Source of the DNA: Pseudomonadota bacterium
GTDB lineage: Bacteria > Chloroflexota > UBA5177 > JAJPKF01
Assembly: GCA_021323865.1 (NCBI GenBank)
Contig: JAJPKF010000019.1
Coordinates: 256,747-320,746 of the forward strand
Length of the DNA stretch: 64,000 nucleotides
Direction of reading: 5' to 3'
Of this stretch, positions 1 through 9,101 are shown piece by piece. The translations under genes were made by a program, and so were the position numbers. Numbering within the stretch: position 1 is the first letter of the stretch; each line of letters begins with the position of its first letter. The notes below the pieces were generated by a model, which made no database searches, had not been told where the DNA came from, and saw only the letters and a program-made list of their open reading frames with translations.

Positions 1-474
1 CTGCACGGGGACGACAGCACCGAAGTCCTGACCAGCCGGCTTTCGGAACAGGGCGCGGAGCTGCTGCTCGGCACTCTCCCTGCCTGGCTGGCCGGCGAAT
101 TGTCCCCCCGTCCGCAGGATGAGTCGGCGGCGACCTACACGCAGCTCCTCACCAAGGAGCAGGGGCGCCTGGACTGGGCCAAGCCGGCCGAACTGCTGGA
201 GCGCGAGATCCGGGCGTTCGTTCCGTGGCCCGTCGCGTACACTCCCTGGGCCGAGGGAGTTCTGCGAATCTTCCGGGCTACCCTGATCTCCGACCGGGGA
301 ACCCCGGATGACCGGCCGGGGTCGATCGTCCGCTTGGAACCGAATGGCATTGTGGTGGCCACCGGGAGCGGCCTTCTGAGCCTGCTGGAAGTGCAGCCGC
401 AGGGTGGTCGACGCATGGCGGCCGCGGAGTTCGTCAGGGGCCATCCCGCCATCCGCTCGGCCATGCTCGGGTAA
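1..474 (+). CDS. fmt: Methionyl-tRNA formyltransferase, C-terminal part (5' truncated by window)
   Basis: The frame is open from base 1, so the gene begins outside the window. The visible 157 residues contain the end of the hydrolase-like domain (ELLLGTLPAWLAGEL) and the OB-fold C-terminal domain (REIRAFVPWPVAYTPW, then GSGLLSLLEVQPQGGRRM), the usual Fmt ending. Fmt formylates the methionine on initiator tRNA in the cytosol. The formyl-donor site lies in the missing N-terminus. It is followed after 5 bases by a DUF503 gene on the same strand. Confidence 0.93.
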   Translation: MHGDDSTEVLTSRLSEQGAELLLGTLPAWLAGELSPRPQDESAATYTQLLTKEQGRLDWAKPAELLEREIRAFVPWPVAYTPWAEGVLRIFRATLISDRGTPDDRPGSIVRLEPNGIVVATGSGLLSLLEVQPQGGRRMAAAEFVRGHPAIRSAMLG

Positions 475-479
475 CCGGT

Positions 480-773
480 ATGGTTGTCGGCGTGTTGCGC
501 GTGATGATTCTGGTCCCGGAGAGCCGGTCATTGAAGGAGAAGCGGGCGGTCATGCGCTCGCTGAAGGGCCGGATCGAGAGCCGGTTCCGGGTGGCGGTCG
601 GTGAGGTCGGCGGGCTGGATGATCGACAGGAGGGAGAGCTGGGCATCGCCTGCGTGTCCACGACCGCCCGTCATGCCGACGAGGTGCTGGCCCACGTGGC
701 CGATTTTGCGGTCGAAAACGCCGGCGACGGCGTCATCACCCAAATGGACACGGAGATCGTGCACCTTGGCTGA
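480..773 (+). CDS. DUF503 (YlxP-like) small protein
   Basis: 97 residues. The opening MVVGVLRVMILVPESRSLKE and the following KEKRAVMRSLKGRIESRF are typical of the DUF503/YlxP family, small proteins often encoded in the nusA-infB-rbfA ribosome-maturation neighbourhood. The family's role is not well defined. It starts 5 bases after fmt and its TGA stop overlaps the TTG start region of the next gene, so the three genes probably form one transcript. Family assignment is firm; function is unknown. Confidence 0.85.
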   Translation: MVVGVLRVMILVPESRSLKEKRAVMRSLKGRIESRFRVAVGEVGGLDDRQEGELGIACVSTTARHADEVLAHVADFAVENAGDGVITQMDTEIVHLG

Positions 774-1341
774 GCTGCGATCGCTGCAGCTGGTCGCCCT
801 GGACGAAGCTCAGCTCTTTCCCAGTGAATACGAGACCCGGGACTACTTCCGGGTGGAAACTGAGGACCTGTCCGAGAGCTACGGATGGCGGCTGGAGCGA
901 GCCAGGTCCCGCGCGGTGATCAAGCGACGGCTGTTTGGCGATCGCGTGGCCGATCTGGCCGAGTTCTACGGTCCACTTGAAGCGCTCGAATGCATTCTTG
1001 CGGAGGAGGAGGGTCAAACCGTGGGGCTCCTCACCTGGAAGCTCGAGCGCTGGAGCGGTTTGGTCTGGCTCTGTGACATCCGGGTTCGCCCGGAGCGTCG
1101 GGGCTCGGGAATCGGCACCGCCCTAGTGGCAGAGCTGGAGTGGTCAGCGGCGCGTGCCGGGGCACGCGGAATCATGCTCGAGACCCAGAACCTGAACTAC
1201 CCGGCCATCCGCTTCTACGAGTCCCGAGGGTTCCGTCTGGTGGGGCTCAATACCCATCTCTACGGTCTCGCCACGCGGCCACTCGAAGTGGCGCTTTACC
1301 TCTACCGTCCGTTGGACCGGGGGCCGGTCAGCCGGCGCTAG
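766..1341 (+). CDS. GNAT-family N-acetyltransferase
   Basis: 191 residues from a TTG start at 766, chosen because it overlaps the DUF503 stop as in translational coupling; the open frame extends further upstream but only as a shadow of DUF503. The acetyl-CoA loop is visible as VRPERRGSGIGTALVAELE, followed by LETQNLNYPAIRFYESRGF, the standard GNAT motif A and beta5-alpha4 region of RimI-like enzymes. The roughly 90-residue N-terminal part is not recognised. The substrate cannot be told from sequence. Confidence 0.85.
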   Translation: MAELRSLQLVALDEAQLFPSEYETRDYFRVETEDLSESYGWRLERARSRAVIKRRLFGDRVADLAEFYGPLEALECILAEEEGQTVGLLTWKLERWSGLVWLCDIRVRPERRGSGIGTALVAELEWSAARAGARGIMLETQNLNYPAIRFYESRGFRLVGLNTHLYGLATRPLEVALYLYRPLDRGPVSRR

Positions 1342-1398
1342 TCTTAGACAGAATTGCCGCGACTGTCGCGACCAGCTGTTCATGGAAAGTGAAGGGCC

Positions 1399-3366
1399 AT
1401 GACCACGGAGATGCAGAGCCACTTCGACGTCCTGCTGGCAGAGGATCGACGGTACCGGCCACGGCCCGAGTTCACTTCGGAGGCCAACGTTTCGGATCCG
1501 ACGATTTACGAGAAGGCGGCCGCCGACCCTGAGGCGTTTTGGGCGGAGCAGGCGCGAGAGCTGGAATGGTTTACGCCCTGGGAGACGGTCCTAGAGTGGG
1601 ACCGTCCGTGGGCGAAGTGGTTTCGCGGTGGACGGATGAACGCGTCCTACAACTGCCTTGACCGGCACCTCGGGACACGTGGCGCAAAGCGGGCAATTGT
1701 GTGGGAGGGTGAATTCGGAGAGGAGCGCACGCTCACCTACCGCGAGCTGCATTGCGAGGTCTGCCGGTTCGCCAATGTCCTCAAGCACCTCGGCCTGCGT
1801 GTGGGTGATCGTGTCGCCATCTACATGGGCATGGTGCCGGAGCTGCCCATCGCCATGCTCGCCTGTGCCCGAATCGGCTGCCCTCACAGCGTCGTCTTCG
1901 GCGGATTCTCGCCGGAGTCCCTCTCGGACCGCATCAACGACGCCGAGGCACGCGTACTGATTACACAGGATGGCGGGTTTCGCCGAGGGAGCGTCGTTCC
2001 CCTCAAGCAGAACGCCGACGCGGCGCTGGAGCGATCGGCGAGCATCGAGCACGTGGTCGTGCTTCGCCGTGCCGGCGATCGAGCACCGGTAAAGATGTGC
2101 GAGGGGCGGGACCGGTGGTGGCATGAGCTGATAGAAGGCGTCGAGGATGAGTGTGATGCGGAGCCACTGGATTCCGAGCACATGCTCTACATCCTGTACA
2201 CGTCGGGTACGACCGGCAAACCCAAGGGCATCGTGCACACGACGGCCGGTTATCTCCTGGGGACCGCTCTCACCACGAAATGGGTTTTCGATCTCAAAGA
2301 GGACGACGTCTACTGGTGCACGGCGGACATCGGCTGGGTCACCGGGCACAGCTACATCGTGTACGGCCCGCTTGCCAATGGCGCGACGTGTGTGATGTAC
2401 GAGGGCGCCCCTGACTATCCCGACAAGGATCGCTTCTGGGATCTGGTCGCGAGGCATCAGGTAACCGTCCTGTATACGGCGCCCACCTCAATCCGGATGT
2501 TCATGAAGTGGGGAGCCGAATATCCGCAGAGGCATGACCTTTCATCGCTGCGCCTCTTGGGTAGCGTGGGCGAGCCGATCAACCCCGAGGCGTGGGTCTG
2601 GTACAACCAACACATCGGCGGGGGCAGATGCCCCATCGTGGATACCTGGTGGCAGACCGAGACAGGCATGATCCTGATCACCCCGCTGCCCGGCTTGACG
2701 GAGACAGTGCCCGGTTCGGCAACCGTACCGTTCCCGGGCATTTCCGCCTCCATCGTGGACGAGAACGGCGAAGAGATCGAACCGGGCACAGCCGCCGGTT
2801 ATCTATGTATCAACCACCCGTGGCCCGCCATGTTCCGCACCATATTCCGGGATCCCGATCGCTTCGTCGAGAACTACTGGGCGCGCTTTCCGGGCCGCTA
2901 CTTCACGGGCGATGGGGCCAAGCAGCTTGAGAACGGGTACTTTGCGATCATCGGCCGGGTCGACGACGTGTTGAACGTGGCGGGTCATCGCATCGGGACG
3001 TGGGAGGTGGAAAGCGCCCTGATCGACTCCGGCGACGTGGCCGAAGCGGCGGTCGTGGGGATGCAACATGAGATCAAGGGCCAGGGCATCGCGGCGTTCG
3101 TCACCTTGAAGGGAGACATCGAAGGGACCGACAGTGAGCAGGAGAAGCTTCGCAGACATGTGGCCGAGAAGATCGGGCCAATCGCCAGACCCGACCAGAT
3201 CATCTTTGCCGCCGATCTGCCCAAAACGCGGAGCGCGAAGATCATGCGGCGCCTACTCCGCGATATCGCCGACGGCCGGGTCCTCGGTGACACCACCACA
3301 CTGGCCGATCCGGCCGTGGTGGAGCAGCTAAAGAGTCAGTACGAGGCTCAGGGCAAGACCGAATAG
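1399..3366 (+). CDS. acs: Acetyl-CoA synthetase (AMP-forming)
   Basis: 655 residues, full length for Acs. It activates acetate to acetyl-AMP and then acetyl-CoA. Visible motifs are the phosphate loop [11 protein letters not shown], the WWQTETG motif, and the C-terminal catalytic-lysine region [11 protein letters not shown]. Most Acs proteins have TRSGK here; the residue before the acetylatable lysine is Ala instead of Gly. It sits downstream of the GNAT gene, but a gap of about 57 bases suggests its own start signals. A clear terminator is not seen. Confidence 0.97.
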   Translation: MTTEMQSHFDVLLAEDRRYRPRPEFTSEANVSDPTIYEKAAADPEAFWAEQARELEWFTPWETVLEWDRPWAKWFRGGRMNASYNCLDRHLGTRGAKRAIVWEGEFGEERTLTYRELHCEVCRFANVLKHLGLRVGDRVAIYMGMVPELPIAMLACARIGCPHSVVFGGFSPESLSDRINDAEARVLITQDGGFRRGSVVPLKQNADAALERSASIEHVVVLRRAGDRAPVKMCEGRDRWWHELIEGVEDECDAEPLDSEHMLYILYTSGTTGKPKGIVHTTAGYLLGTALTTKWVFDLKEDDVYWCTADIGWVTGHSYIVYGPLANGATCVMYEGAPDYPDKDRFWDLVARHQVTVLYTAPTSIRMFMKWGAEYPQRHDLSSLRLLGSVGEPINPEAWVWYNQHIGGGRCPIVDTWWQTETGMILITPLPGLTETVPGSATVPFPGISASIVDENGEEIEPGTAAGYLCINHPWPAMFRTIFRDPDRFVENYWARFPGRYFTGDGAKQLENGYFAIIGRVDDVLNVAGHRIGTWEVESALIDSGDVAEAAVVGMQHEIKGQGIAAFVTLKGDIEGTDSEQEKLRRHVAEKIGPIARPDQIIFAADLPKTRSAKIMRRLLRDIADGRVLGDTTTLADPAVVEQLKSQYEAQGKTE

Positions 3367-3528
3367 CTCTGCAGGCGTCGAAGGCGTGCTGGGAACGGAA
3401 TGCTCGCCGCGACGTCCATTCACGCGTTGGAACCGGCTTCCGTCGCGGTCCCGCCTAGGCGGGGCGCCTGTCAACTCGTCATGCCGCACGGTGCGGCACC
3501 TCGCTATTCGTAAACGCCTTGGCCTCTC

Positions 3529-3534
3529 TAAGAT
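3529..3534 (+). promoter_or_regulatory. Possible -10 element (TAAGAT) of the lipoprotein gene
   Basis: TAAGAT lies 35 bases upstream of the lipoprotein ATG and upstream of its strong GGGAGGTGAGG ribosome site. The -35 region is poor (TTCGTA at 16 bases). A short hairpin (TGCCGC/GCGGCA) lies near 3482 but has no T-run, so it is not a convincing terminator for acs. Confidence 0.35.
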
Positions 3535-3568
3535 GGGGTCGAGGATCCGACTGGGAGGTGAGGGATTC

Positions 3569-4150
3569 ATGCGTGTCCTGCTGATTGCAGCCGGGCTGGG
3601 GCTCGGGTTGCTGGTATTCGGTGGCTGTGGCTCCAAGGCTGCCCACCCGAAGCCCACGCCCACCCCGACATCGACTGCTACTTCAACGCCCGTCCCCTCA
3701 CCAACCAGCACCGGGCCAACGTCCACGGCGGTTGGGGCCTCACCGACACCCGCGGCCACGTCGACGAGCAGTGCCCCCACACCCACGGGGACCGCCGTGA
3801 CGCCCACCGTCGCTGCATCGGCTACTGCGACCTCCGTCGGCCCCACCGGCTCGGCCGTCGCGGTGGTGGGCGCGTTCGCCCAGGCGGTTGTCAGCGGCAA
3901 CAAGAATCTTGCGGCCAGTTATCTCACCGCTTCCCAAGCCGGCGCAGTCCCGAATGCCCACGCTGCCTACCAGCTTGCCCTGCTGCCGGGGCCGCCCGTT
4001 AGCTACACCTATCGGGTCGTGGGTCGGCTGGCCCGCAACACCGGCTCACTCCGGGTGACCTTCCGCTTGAAGAGAGGCACGGTGGTGGACAGCATCATTC
4101 CGGATCGTGTGAACGGCAAGTGGCTGATCGGCTTCATCTCCAAGGCCTGA
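3569..4150 (+). CDS. Secreted lipoprotein with Thr/Pro/Ser-rich linker
   Basis: 193 residues. The ATG at 3569 is preceded by a strong ribosome site; a longer frame upstream has no support. Residues 1-18 form a lipoprotein signal peptide with lipobox LLVFGGC. Residues about 24-85 are a low-complexity Thr/Pro/Ser/Ala linker, as in cell-surface proteins of high-GC bacteria. The C-terminal 100 residues resemble a small NTF2/DUF4878-like fold in pattern (secretory helix, then VSYTYRVVGRL, VTFRLKRGTVVDS, VNGKWLI), but I cannot name a family firmly. Likely anchored on the outer face of the cytoplasmic membrane. Confidence 0.8.
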   Translation: MRVLLIAAGLGLGLLVFGGCGSKAAHPKPTPTPTSTATSTPVPSPTSTGPTSTAVGASPTPAATSTSSAPTPTGTAVTPTVAASATATSVGPTGSAVAVVGAFAQAVVSGNKNLAASYLTASQAGAVPNAHAAYQLALLPGPPVSYTYRVVGRLARNTGSLRVTFRLKRGTVVDSIIPDRVNGKWLIGFISKA

Positions 4151-4156
4151 CAAGGG

Positions 4157-4927
4157 TCAGCTCTCCTCGACGTCCACTTCATCGATGGAGCGATGAAACA
4201 GGCGCTCCACATTCTCACCGAAGACCAGTGCCTCATCCTCGTCACCAAGGCCCAGTTGCTTGACGCGTTCAATGCTCTGGGCCGGGTCCCCGTAGGGGAA
4301 GTCCGAAGCATAGAGCAGGCGCTCCGGTCCCACCCGGCTGACCAAGACGCGATCGAGGCGGGAGTGACTGGTGGTGAAGTGCACCCTGGGGTTGGTTTGC
4401 AGGCGGCCGACGATGTTCTCCTCACCACCGCTGAAGACGCCCATGCTGGGGATGATGACGGTCAGCTCGGGGAAGCGCGCCACGAACTCGAGTGTGACGG
4501 CGAAGTCCTCCTCGAACATGATGGGCATATCGTAGAAAGCGAGGGCCGACATGAGGCCAGTAAACTCCGGCGATTCCATGGTCATGACCGCGAACTCCAG
4601 CTCATGTCGGTCAACGCGCCCGGTCCGGTCTTCCGATTCGGCGAACCAGCCGTGCCACCGCACGCCGCAGTAGTCCTCCAGGTTGGGCGGGTTCTCCAGG
4701 TCCAGTCGGGTGTCCGTGAAGGGGTTCCCGCCTGCGTAATAGAAGGGATAGCAGTCGAACTCCTGGCCACTCATGAGCACGTAGCGGTTGTCGGCCGTGA
4801 GGTCAGGGCTCTGGGCGTCGGCAAAGATCACTGCGGAATCGGTGTCGAACCGGCGTAGCGCCGCCAGTGCGTCGCCAGTCGGCATGCTTCGGGCCGACAC
4901 ATGCACGGCCGCATCAATCAGGATCAC
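4157..4927 (-). CDS. Amidohydrolase-2-like TIM-barrel protein
   Basis: 256 residues. The ending RLLYASDFPYGDPAQSIERV, followed by a short helix with FGENVERLF, is the standard C-terminus of amidohydrolase-2 (decarboxylase-like) metal-dependent hydrolases, where ASDFP carries a metal or catalytic Asp. The N-terminal MILIDAAVHVS has only one His where a DxHxH motif is usual, so one metal ligand pair may be missing. It is convergent with the lipoprotein gene and divergent from rlmN. Substrate unknown. Confidence 0.75.
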   Translation of the reverse strand: MILIDAAVHVSARSMPTGDALAALRRFDTDSAVIFADAQSPDLTADNRYVLMSGQEFDCYPFYYAGGNPFTDTRLDLENPPNLEDYCGVRWHGWFAESEDRTGRVDRHELEFAVMTMESPEFTGLMSALAFYDMPIMFEEDFAVTLEFVARFPELTVIIPSMGVFSGGEENIVGRLQTNPRVHFTTSHSRLDRVLVSRVGPERLLYASDFPYGDPAQSIERVKQLGLGDEDEALVFGENVERLFHRSIDEVDVEES

Positions 4928-5000
4928 GGTGGCTCACTACCCGGATACAATGGGCCGCCTCGGGCCTCATTGCATCCTAGCCGAGTCGCCCGCCATCCTC

Positions 5001-5013
5001 GGAGGTCGTCATA
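5001..5013 (+). promoter_or_regulatory. Ribosome-binding site and apparent AUA start of rlmN
   Basis: GGAGGT at 5001-5006 is followed after 4 bases by ATA at 5011. No ATG, GTG or TTG exists in this frame between the upstream stop at 4978 and TTG at 5176, although the intervening frame encodes the conserved RlmN N-terminus. Confidence 0.6.
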
Positions 5014-6081
5014 CCCGAATCCTGGTCCGCTCTTGGTCGTGAGGCGCTGCGTCACCGACTGATCAGTCTTGGCGAGCCCGGGTTCCGGGCGGATCAGCTC
5101 TTTGAGGCGGTACACGGACGTGGAGCCTGGCTTTGGGACCAGGTCTTTGGGCTTCCCCGAGCGCTCCGCGGCCGGTTGGAGGACCTCGCGCCTCTGCGTT
5201 CGCTTGAGGTCGTGGCCGATCGGATTTCCAAGTCCGACGGCACGAACAAGATCCTGTTCCGTGCTGCCGACGGCGGTCTGGTAGAGAGCGTGCTCATGTC
5301 TGGTGGGCCGAGAAGCTCGCCTCGATTCACCGTGTGCGTCAGCTGCCAGATCGGCTGCCCGGCGGGCTGCAGCTTCTGCGCCAGCGGGATCGCGGGCTTC
5401 GGGCGCAACCTGACGACCGCCGAGATTGCGGACCAGGTTGAGCTGTTCGCCGGCCGGCTCCGTGCCCAGGGGAAACGGCTTGACAACGTGGTCTACATGG
5501 GAATGGGTGAGCCCTTTCTCAATTACAACCGAGTCATGGCGTCTATCAGGTTGATTACCCGAGACGGCGGTCTCGGTTTGGGGACGCGGCGGGTGACGGT
5601 CTCCACGGTGGGCATCGTTCCCGGCATCCGCCGCTTCGCACGGGAGCCTGGTGAGGTGAACTTGGCGATCTCGCTGCATGCACCTGATGCTGAGCTGCGA
5701 CGCTCCATCGTGCCCTATGAGGAGCGCTACCCGATTGGGGAGATTCTGGAGGCGGCCCGCGACTACGTGCGCTCCACTCGCAGGCGGGTCAGCTTCGAGT
5801 ACGTGCTGCTCCGGAACACCAATGACGGTCTGAACCTCGCGGGCGACCTGGGACGGCTCCTGACCCCTCTCCGGCCGCTGGCCCATGTGAACCTTATCCC
5901 CTGGAACCCCTTTGGCGATGCCGGCTTCAGCGCCTCAACCCGGGAGCGCGCCGACCGCTTCGCGGCTGCCATACGTGTGTGGGGCATTCCGGCGACGGTC
6001 CGCTACTCCAAAGGCCTGGATATCGACGCGGCGTGCGGCCAGCTACGCATGCAGTCGTTGCTGCAGCAACGGGCGTCATGA
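5011..6081 (+). CDS. rlmN: Dual-specificity 23S rRNA A2503 / tRNA A37 C2-methyltransferase
   Basis: Radical SAM enzyme, 356 residues if it starts at the ATA at 5011, which fits the family length. The first standard start (TTG 5176) would delete about 55 residues including LGEPGFRADQLFEAVHGRG, the conserved accessory domain. The iron-sulfur motif CPAGCSFC and GMGEPFLNYN are visible, and the C-terminal catalytic Cys is in IDAACGQLR. The product methylates A2503 of 23S rRNA and A37 of some tRNAs. Its stop overlaps the rpe start (ATGA), so the two are coupled. Confidence 0.93.
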   Translation: MPESWSALGREALRHRLISLGEPGFRADQLFEAVHGRGAWLWDQVFGLPRALRGRLEDLAPLRSLEVVADRISKSDGTNKILFRAADGGLVESVLMSGGPRSSPRFTVCVSCQIGCPAGCSFCASGIAGFGRNLTTAEIADQVELFAGRLRAQGKRLDNVVYMGMGEPFLNYNRVMASIRLITRDGGLGLGTRRVTVSTVGIVPGIRRFAREPGEVNLAISLHAPDAELRRSIVPYEERYPIGEILEAARDYVRSTRRRVSFEYVLLRNTNDGLNLAGDLGRLLTPLRPLAHVNLIPWNPFGDAGFSASTRERADRFAAAIRVWGIPATVRYSKGLDIDAACGQLRMQSLLQQRAS

Positions 6082-6779
6082 GCGAGCTGCCGGCTGTGCG
6101 CCCTCTGGCCATCTGTCCGTCCGTGCTCACGGCGGACTTCGGTCATCTTGCCGACGCGGTGGCCGCGGCGGAGGAGGCCGGCGCAGACCGACTGCACTTG
6201 GATGTCATGGATGGCCATTTCGTCCCCAACATCACATTTGGCCCCGTCGTCGTAGCGTCCCTCCGCCGGGTGAGTCGTCTGCCGTTCGATGTGCACTTGA
6301 TGATCGAGGACGCCGAAGCCTACGTCGATGCCTTCCAAGAGGCCGGGGCCGATCGGCTCTTCGTCCACATCGAGGCCACAGAGCATCTGCACCGCCTGGT
6401 GCAGCGGATTCGCTCCGCCGGTGCATCGCCGGCTGTGGCGCTAAACCCCGCGACCCCCATCATTGATCTCGAAGAGATAGTGCCCGTCGTCGACTCGGTG
6501 CTTGTAATGAGCGTAAATCCAGGATTCGGGGGCCAGTCGTTCATCGAAACCACGCCCCGGAAGATCTTTCGCACGCGCCGGCTCTTGGACCGCTGGAACC
6601 CCAGCTGCTCCCTGGCGGTTGACGGCGGCATCGAGGTTGAAACGGCCGGGCGGGCGGTGGAGGCCGGCGCCGACACGTTGGTCGCCGGGTCCTCGGTCTT
6701 CAACGAACAGGGCAGCCCAGCAGAAAACATCGAACGGTTGCGGGCGGCAGCCACTGAGGCACGAACGCCCGACGGCTAG
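6078..6779 (+). CDS. rpe: Ribulose-phosphate 3-epimerase
   Basis: 233 residues, typical. It interconverts ribulose-5-phosphate and xylulose-5-phosphate in the pentose phosphate pathway. LDVMDGHFVPNITFGP, VHLMIEDAE, VMSVNPGFGGQSFI and VDGGIEVE are the classical Rpe signatures, including the metal and catalytic Asp positions. The ATG at 6078 overlaps the rlmN stop by 4 bases. Convergent with rpmB. Confidence 0.97.
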   Translation: MSELPAVRPLAICPSVLTADFGHLADAVAAAEEAGADRLHLDVMDGHFVPNITFGPVVVASLRRVSRLPFDVHLMIEDAEAYVDAFQEAGADRLFVHIEATEHLHRLVQRIRSAGASPAVALNPATPIIDLEEIVPVVDSVLVMSVNPGFGGQSFIETTPRKIFRTRRLLDRWNPSCSLAVDGGIEVETAGRAVEAGADTLVAGSSVFNEQGSPAENIERLRAAATEARTPDG

Positions 6780-6797
6780 ATGCATTCGCCGGTTGAG

Positions 6798-7004
6798 CTA
6801 GGCCGTCTTCTGTCGGGTCCGGAGGCAGCGCGTACAGATGTGCACCCGCTGCAGCTTTCCGTCCACGAGGATCCGAGTACGCTGAACGTTGGGATTGAAG
6901 ACACGGTTGGTCTTGGGGGCGCGAAGCTCCCACTTACCGCCGTGGTTGTACCGGATGTTGCGGCCGAACATCTTGCTCTTGCCGCAGAAGTCACACTGAG
7001 CCAC
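6798..7004 (-). CDS. rpmB: 50S ribosomal protein L28, zinc-binding form
   Basis: 68 residues from a GTG start with AAGGAG about 10 bases upstream. The sequence has CDFCGK at the N-terminus and ICTRC near the C-terminus, the four-cysteine (C+) form of L28 that binds zinc. The RNPNV-type core appears as NRVFNPNVQRTR. The gene is alone on its strand between convergent rpe and the divergent ABC exporter. A TAGACT box lies upstream near 7068 as a possible -10. Confidence 0.95.
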   Translation of the reverse strand: MAQCDFCGKSKMFGRNIRYNHGGKWELRAPKTNRVFNPNVQRTRILVDGKLQRVHICTRCLRTRQKTA

Positions 7005-7248
7005 GCGCCGGGCACTCCTTCAGTCTGTTGGCAGGCGCTATCGCCTCGCCGACCCGTCGAGTCTAGCATTCCCACCAGACGAGGGGCCGTAGGTCCAGGG
7101 CACGATTGGCGGCCGGAAAGCTGCCGGCTCCCGATTCGGGATTGGAGAAGGTCTTGCCCGATGCTGGACAGCGGAACGTGTGTGAGGGGAATCACGACGA
7201 TGCTTGGGTTCGCTCATAGATAATCAACTATTGGATAAAGATTATTCA
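7005..7248. promoter_or_regulatory. Divergent control region rpmB / ABC exporter with AT-rich inverted repeat
   Basis: The stretch is ordinary GC-rich sequence except 7215-7250, which is strikingly AT-rich. It holds GATAATC (7219-7225) and GATTATT (7240-7246), an inverted repeat matching in 6 of 7 positions with a 14-base spacer. Such an arrangement next to the start of an exporter operon would suit a TetR-, MarR- or PadR-type operator. No regulator gene lies beside it. Confidence 0.35.
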
Positions 7249-7263
7249 ATGCGAGTTCCATCA

Positions 7264-8274
7264 ATGTCTGAAGCTCTGCTGCCTGACGAACCCGCCATCG
7301 AAGCTCATAACCTCCGTCGTCTGTATTGGCGCCGCAGCCGCCCATTCGCTCGACGGCAGGAGGTAGAGGCAGTCAAGGACATCAGCCTGACCGTCCGCAG
7401 GGGCATGATCTTCGGCATGCTCGGACCCAACGGGGCGGGCAAGACCACCACCATCAAGATGCTGTCTACCCTCTTGACACCAACCGCAGGCACCGCGCGG
7501 GTCGCGGGTTACGACGTGGTGCGCGACGACCGAGCGGTTCGGCGCAGCCTCGGTGTGGTCTTGGGCGGCGACCGAGGGCTCTATGGAAAGCTGAGCGCGC
7601 GTGACAACCTGATCTACTTCGGGCACCTCTACGGCATGAGGTCGGCAGCAATCCGGACAGCCGTCGCGGAAAAGCTGGAGCTGGTGGGACTCACGGAGCG
7701 TGCCGGTGACCGAGTGGAGGGCTATTCCCGAGGGATGAAGCAGCGGCTGCATCTGGCCAAGGCTCTTCTGCACGATCCTCCCATCCTGATCCTCGACGAG
7801 CCGACCATCGGTCTGGATCCGGCTGCGGCCATGGACCTCCGGCGGGAGATTGCGGCCCTTGCCCCGACACATACGGTTCTCCTTACAACGCACGACATGA
7901 CAGAGGCCGACGCGCTGTGCGAGCAGATTGCCATCGTCGACCGGGGCCTCATTGTGGCGCAGGGCACGCCCGAGCAGCTGAAGGCTCGGGTGGCGGCCCG
8001 CCGCCGGGTGATCGTGGCGGTCGAGGCCCTCAATGGCCGCGCCCCTGCGGTCGCCTCCGCCTTCGCGGCCATTCCCGAGGTAACCGTCAGTGGTCCGGAG
8101 TATGACGCCGACGGCGCAGCTCAGTGGAGCCTGATGTGCGTCGACACAACCCAAGCACTCGATGCGGCTCTCTCTGCCCTCCGCACCCAGGGCGTGGGGG
8201 TCCGAACCATCCGAGTCATCGAGCCGTCGCTCGAGGACGCCTTTCTGGCAGTTGCCGGTCGGTCATTCGAGTGA
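7264..8274 (+). CDS. ABC-2 type exporter, ATP-binding protein
   Basis: 336 residues from ATG 7264; ATG 7249 and TTG 7204 are alternative in-frame starts and none has a good ribosome site. Walker A is GPNGAGKTTTIK, signature YSRGMKQRL, Walker B LILDEPTIGLDP, then the H-loop TTHDM. The C-terminal 90 residues form the extra domain found in DrrA/CcmA-type subunits. It is translationally coupled to two membrane subunits (GTGA overlap at 8271), together forming a drug, lipid or polysaccharide exporter. Substrate unknown. Confidence 0.93.
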   Translation: MSEALLPDEPAIEAHNLRRLYWRRSRPFARRQEVEAVKDISLTVRRGMIFGMLGPNGAGKTTTIKMLSTLLTPTAGTARVAGYDVVRDDRAVRRSLGVVLGGDRGLYGKLSARDNLIYFGHLYGMRSAAIRTAVAEKLELVGLTERAGDRVEGYSRGMKQRLHLAKALLHDPPILILDEPTIGLDPAAAMDLRREIAALAPTHTVLLTTHDMTEADALCEQIAIVDRGLIVAQGTPEQLKARVAARRRVIVAVEALNGRAPAVASAFAAIPEVTVSGPEYDADGAAQWSLMCVDTTQALDAALSALRTQGVGVRTIRVIEPSLEDAFLAVAGRSFE

Positions 8275-9101
8275 TACCGTCGGAGTCCCTGCAGGGCAAC
8301 GAGGTGGCGTGGGCGCTCTCAGTGACCCTGGCGACGGGGCGGGCGTTCCTGACGCGTATGAGCGCCTACCTGATTCAGTTCGTTCGCTGGCCACTGGGAC
8401 CGCTGCTGATCTTCGCCGTCTGGCGGGTCATGTACGGCGCCTCGGGTCGGACGGTCGTGGGTGGCGCCAGCCTGTCGGGATTCCTGGTCACGGGCATCTT
8501 TGGCTCGGTACTGCTGTCGTCGAGCATATGGACCAGCGGCTATGCCATCGAGTGGGAGCGCGACGAGGGCACCAGTGGCTCCCTATTCCTCTCACCGGCG
8601 AGCCGGGCGGCGGTGATCGCCGGGTATGGCCTCGGCTCCTTCGTCTGGTTCCTGCCTTGCTTCATCATGGTGACGCTCTTGGGCGTGGCCACGGGGGCGA
8701 CGCTGAACATCGGGAGTATGGCCGCCGCCGCGCTGGGCGCGCTTGCGATGGTGACGGCCTCCCTGAGCATGGGCTTCACGCTCGCCGGCCTCTTCATCCT
8801 GTCGCGCCGCGGCAATCTCATCGCCAACGTCATGCAGCCGCCGCTCCTGCTGCTGGGCGGCTTCGCCGTTCCCATCGCACGCCTTCCGCTCTCGGTGCGC
8901 TGGATCTCAAACGGCCTGCCCATCACCCACGCCCTGGAGGCGTTCCGGCCGGCAGTCCTGACCGGCGCCGGCCTGGCAACGACGGGTCGCGAGCTGGCGC
9001 TGTCATTCGGCGTCTCGGCGGCCTACGTGGTCGCCGGTCTGCTGGCGCTGCGCCGTGTAGAGCACGTGGCGCGAAGGCTGGGACAGCTTGATCTCTATTA
9101 G
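8271..9101 (+). CDS. ABC-2 type exporter, permease subunit 1
   Basis: 276 residues from GTG 8271, which overlaps the ATPase stop. About six hydrophobic segments are visible, beginning SAYLIQFVRWPLGPLLIFAV and including the paired C-terminal helices around QPPLLLLGGFAVPIARLPL, where the LLLGG-x-x-PI pattern is typical of ABC-2 permeases. It is homologous in pattern to the next gene; both end in LDLY, so the pair probably arose by duplication and acts as a heterodimer. Confidence 0.88.
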   Translation: MIPSESLQGNEVAWALSVTLATGRAFLTRMSAYLIQFVRWPLGPLLIFAVWRVMYGASGRTVVGGASLSGFLVTGIFGSVLLSSSIWTSGYAIEWERDEGTSGSLFLSPASRAAVIAGYGLGSFVWFLPCFIMVTLLGVATGATLNIGSMAAAALGALAMVTASLSMGFTLAGLFILSRRGNLIANVMQPPLLLLGGFAVPIARLPLSVRWISNGLPITHALEAFRPAVLTGAGLATTGRELALSFGVSAAYVVAGLLALRRVEHVARRLGQLDLY

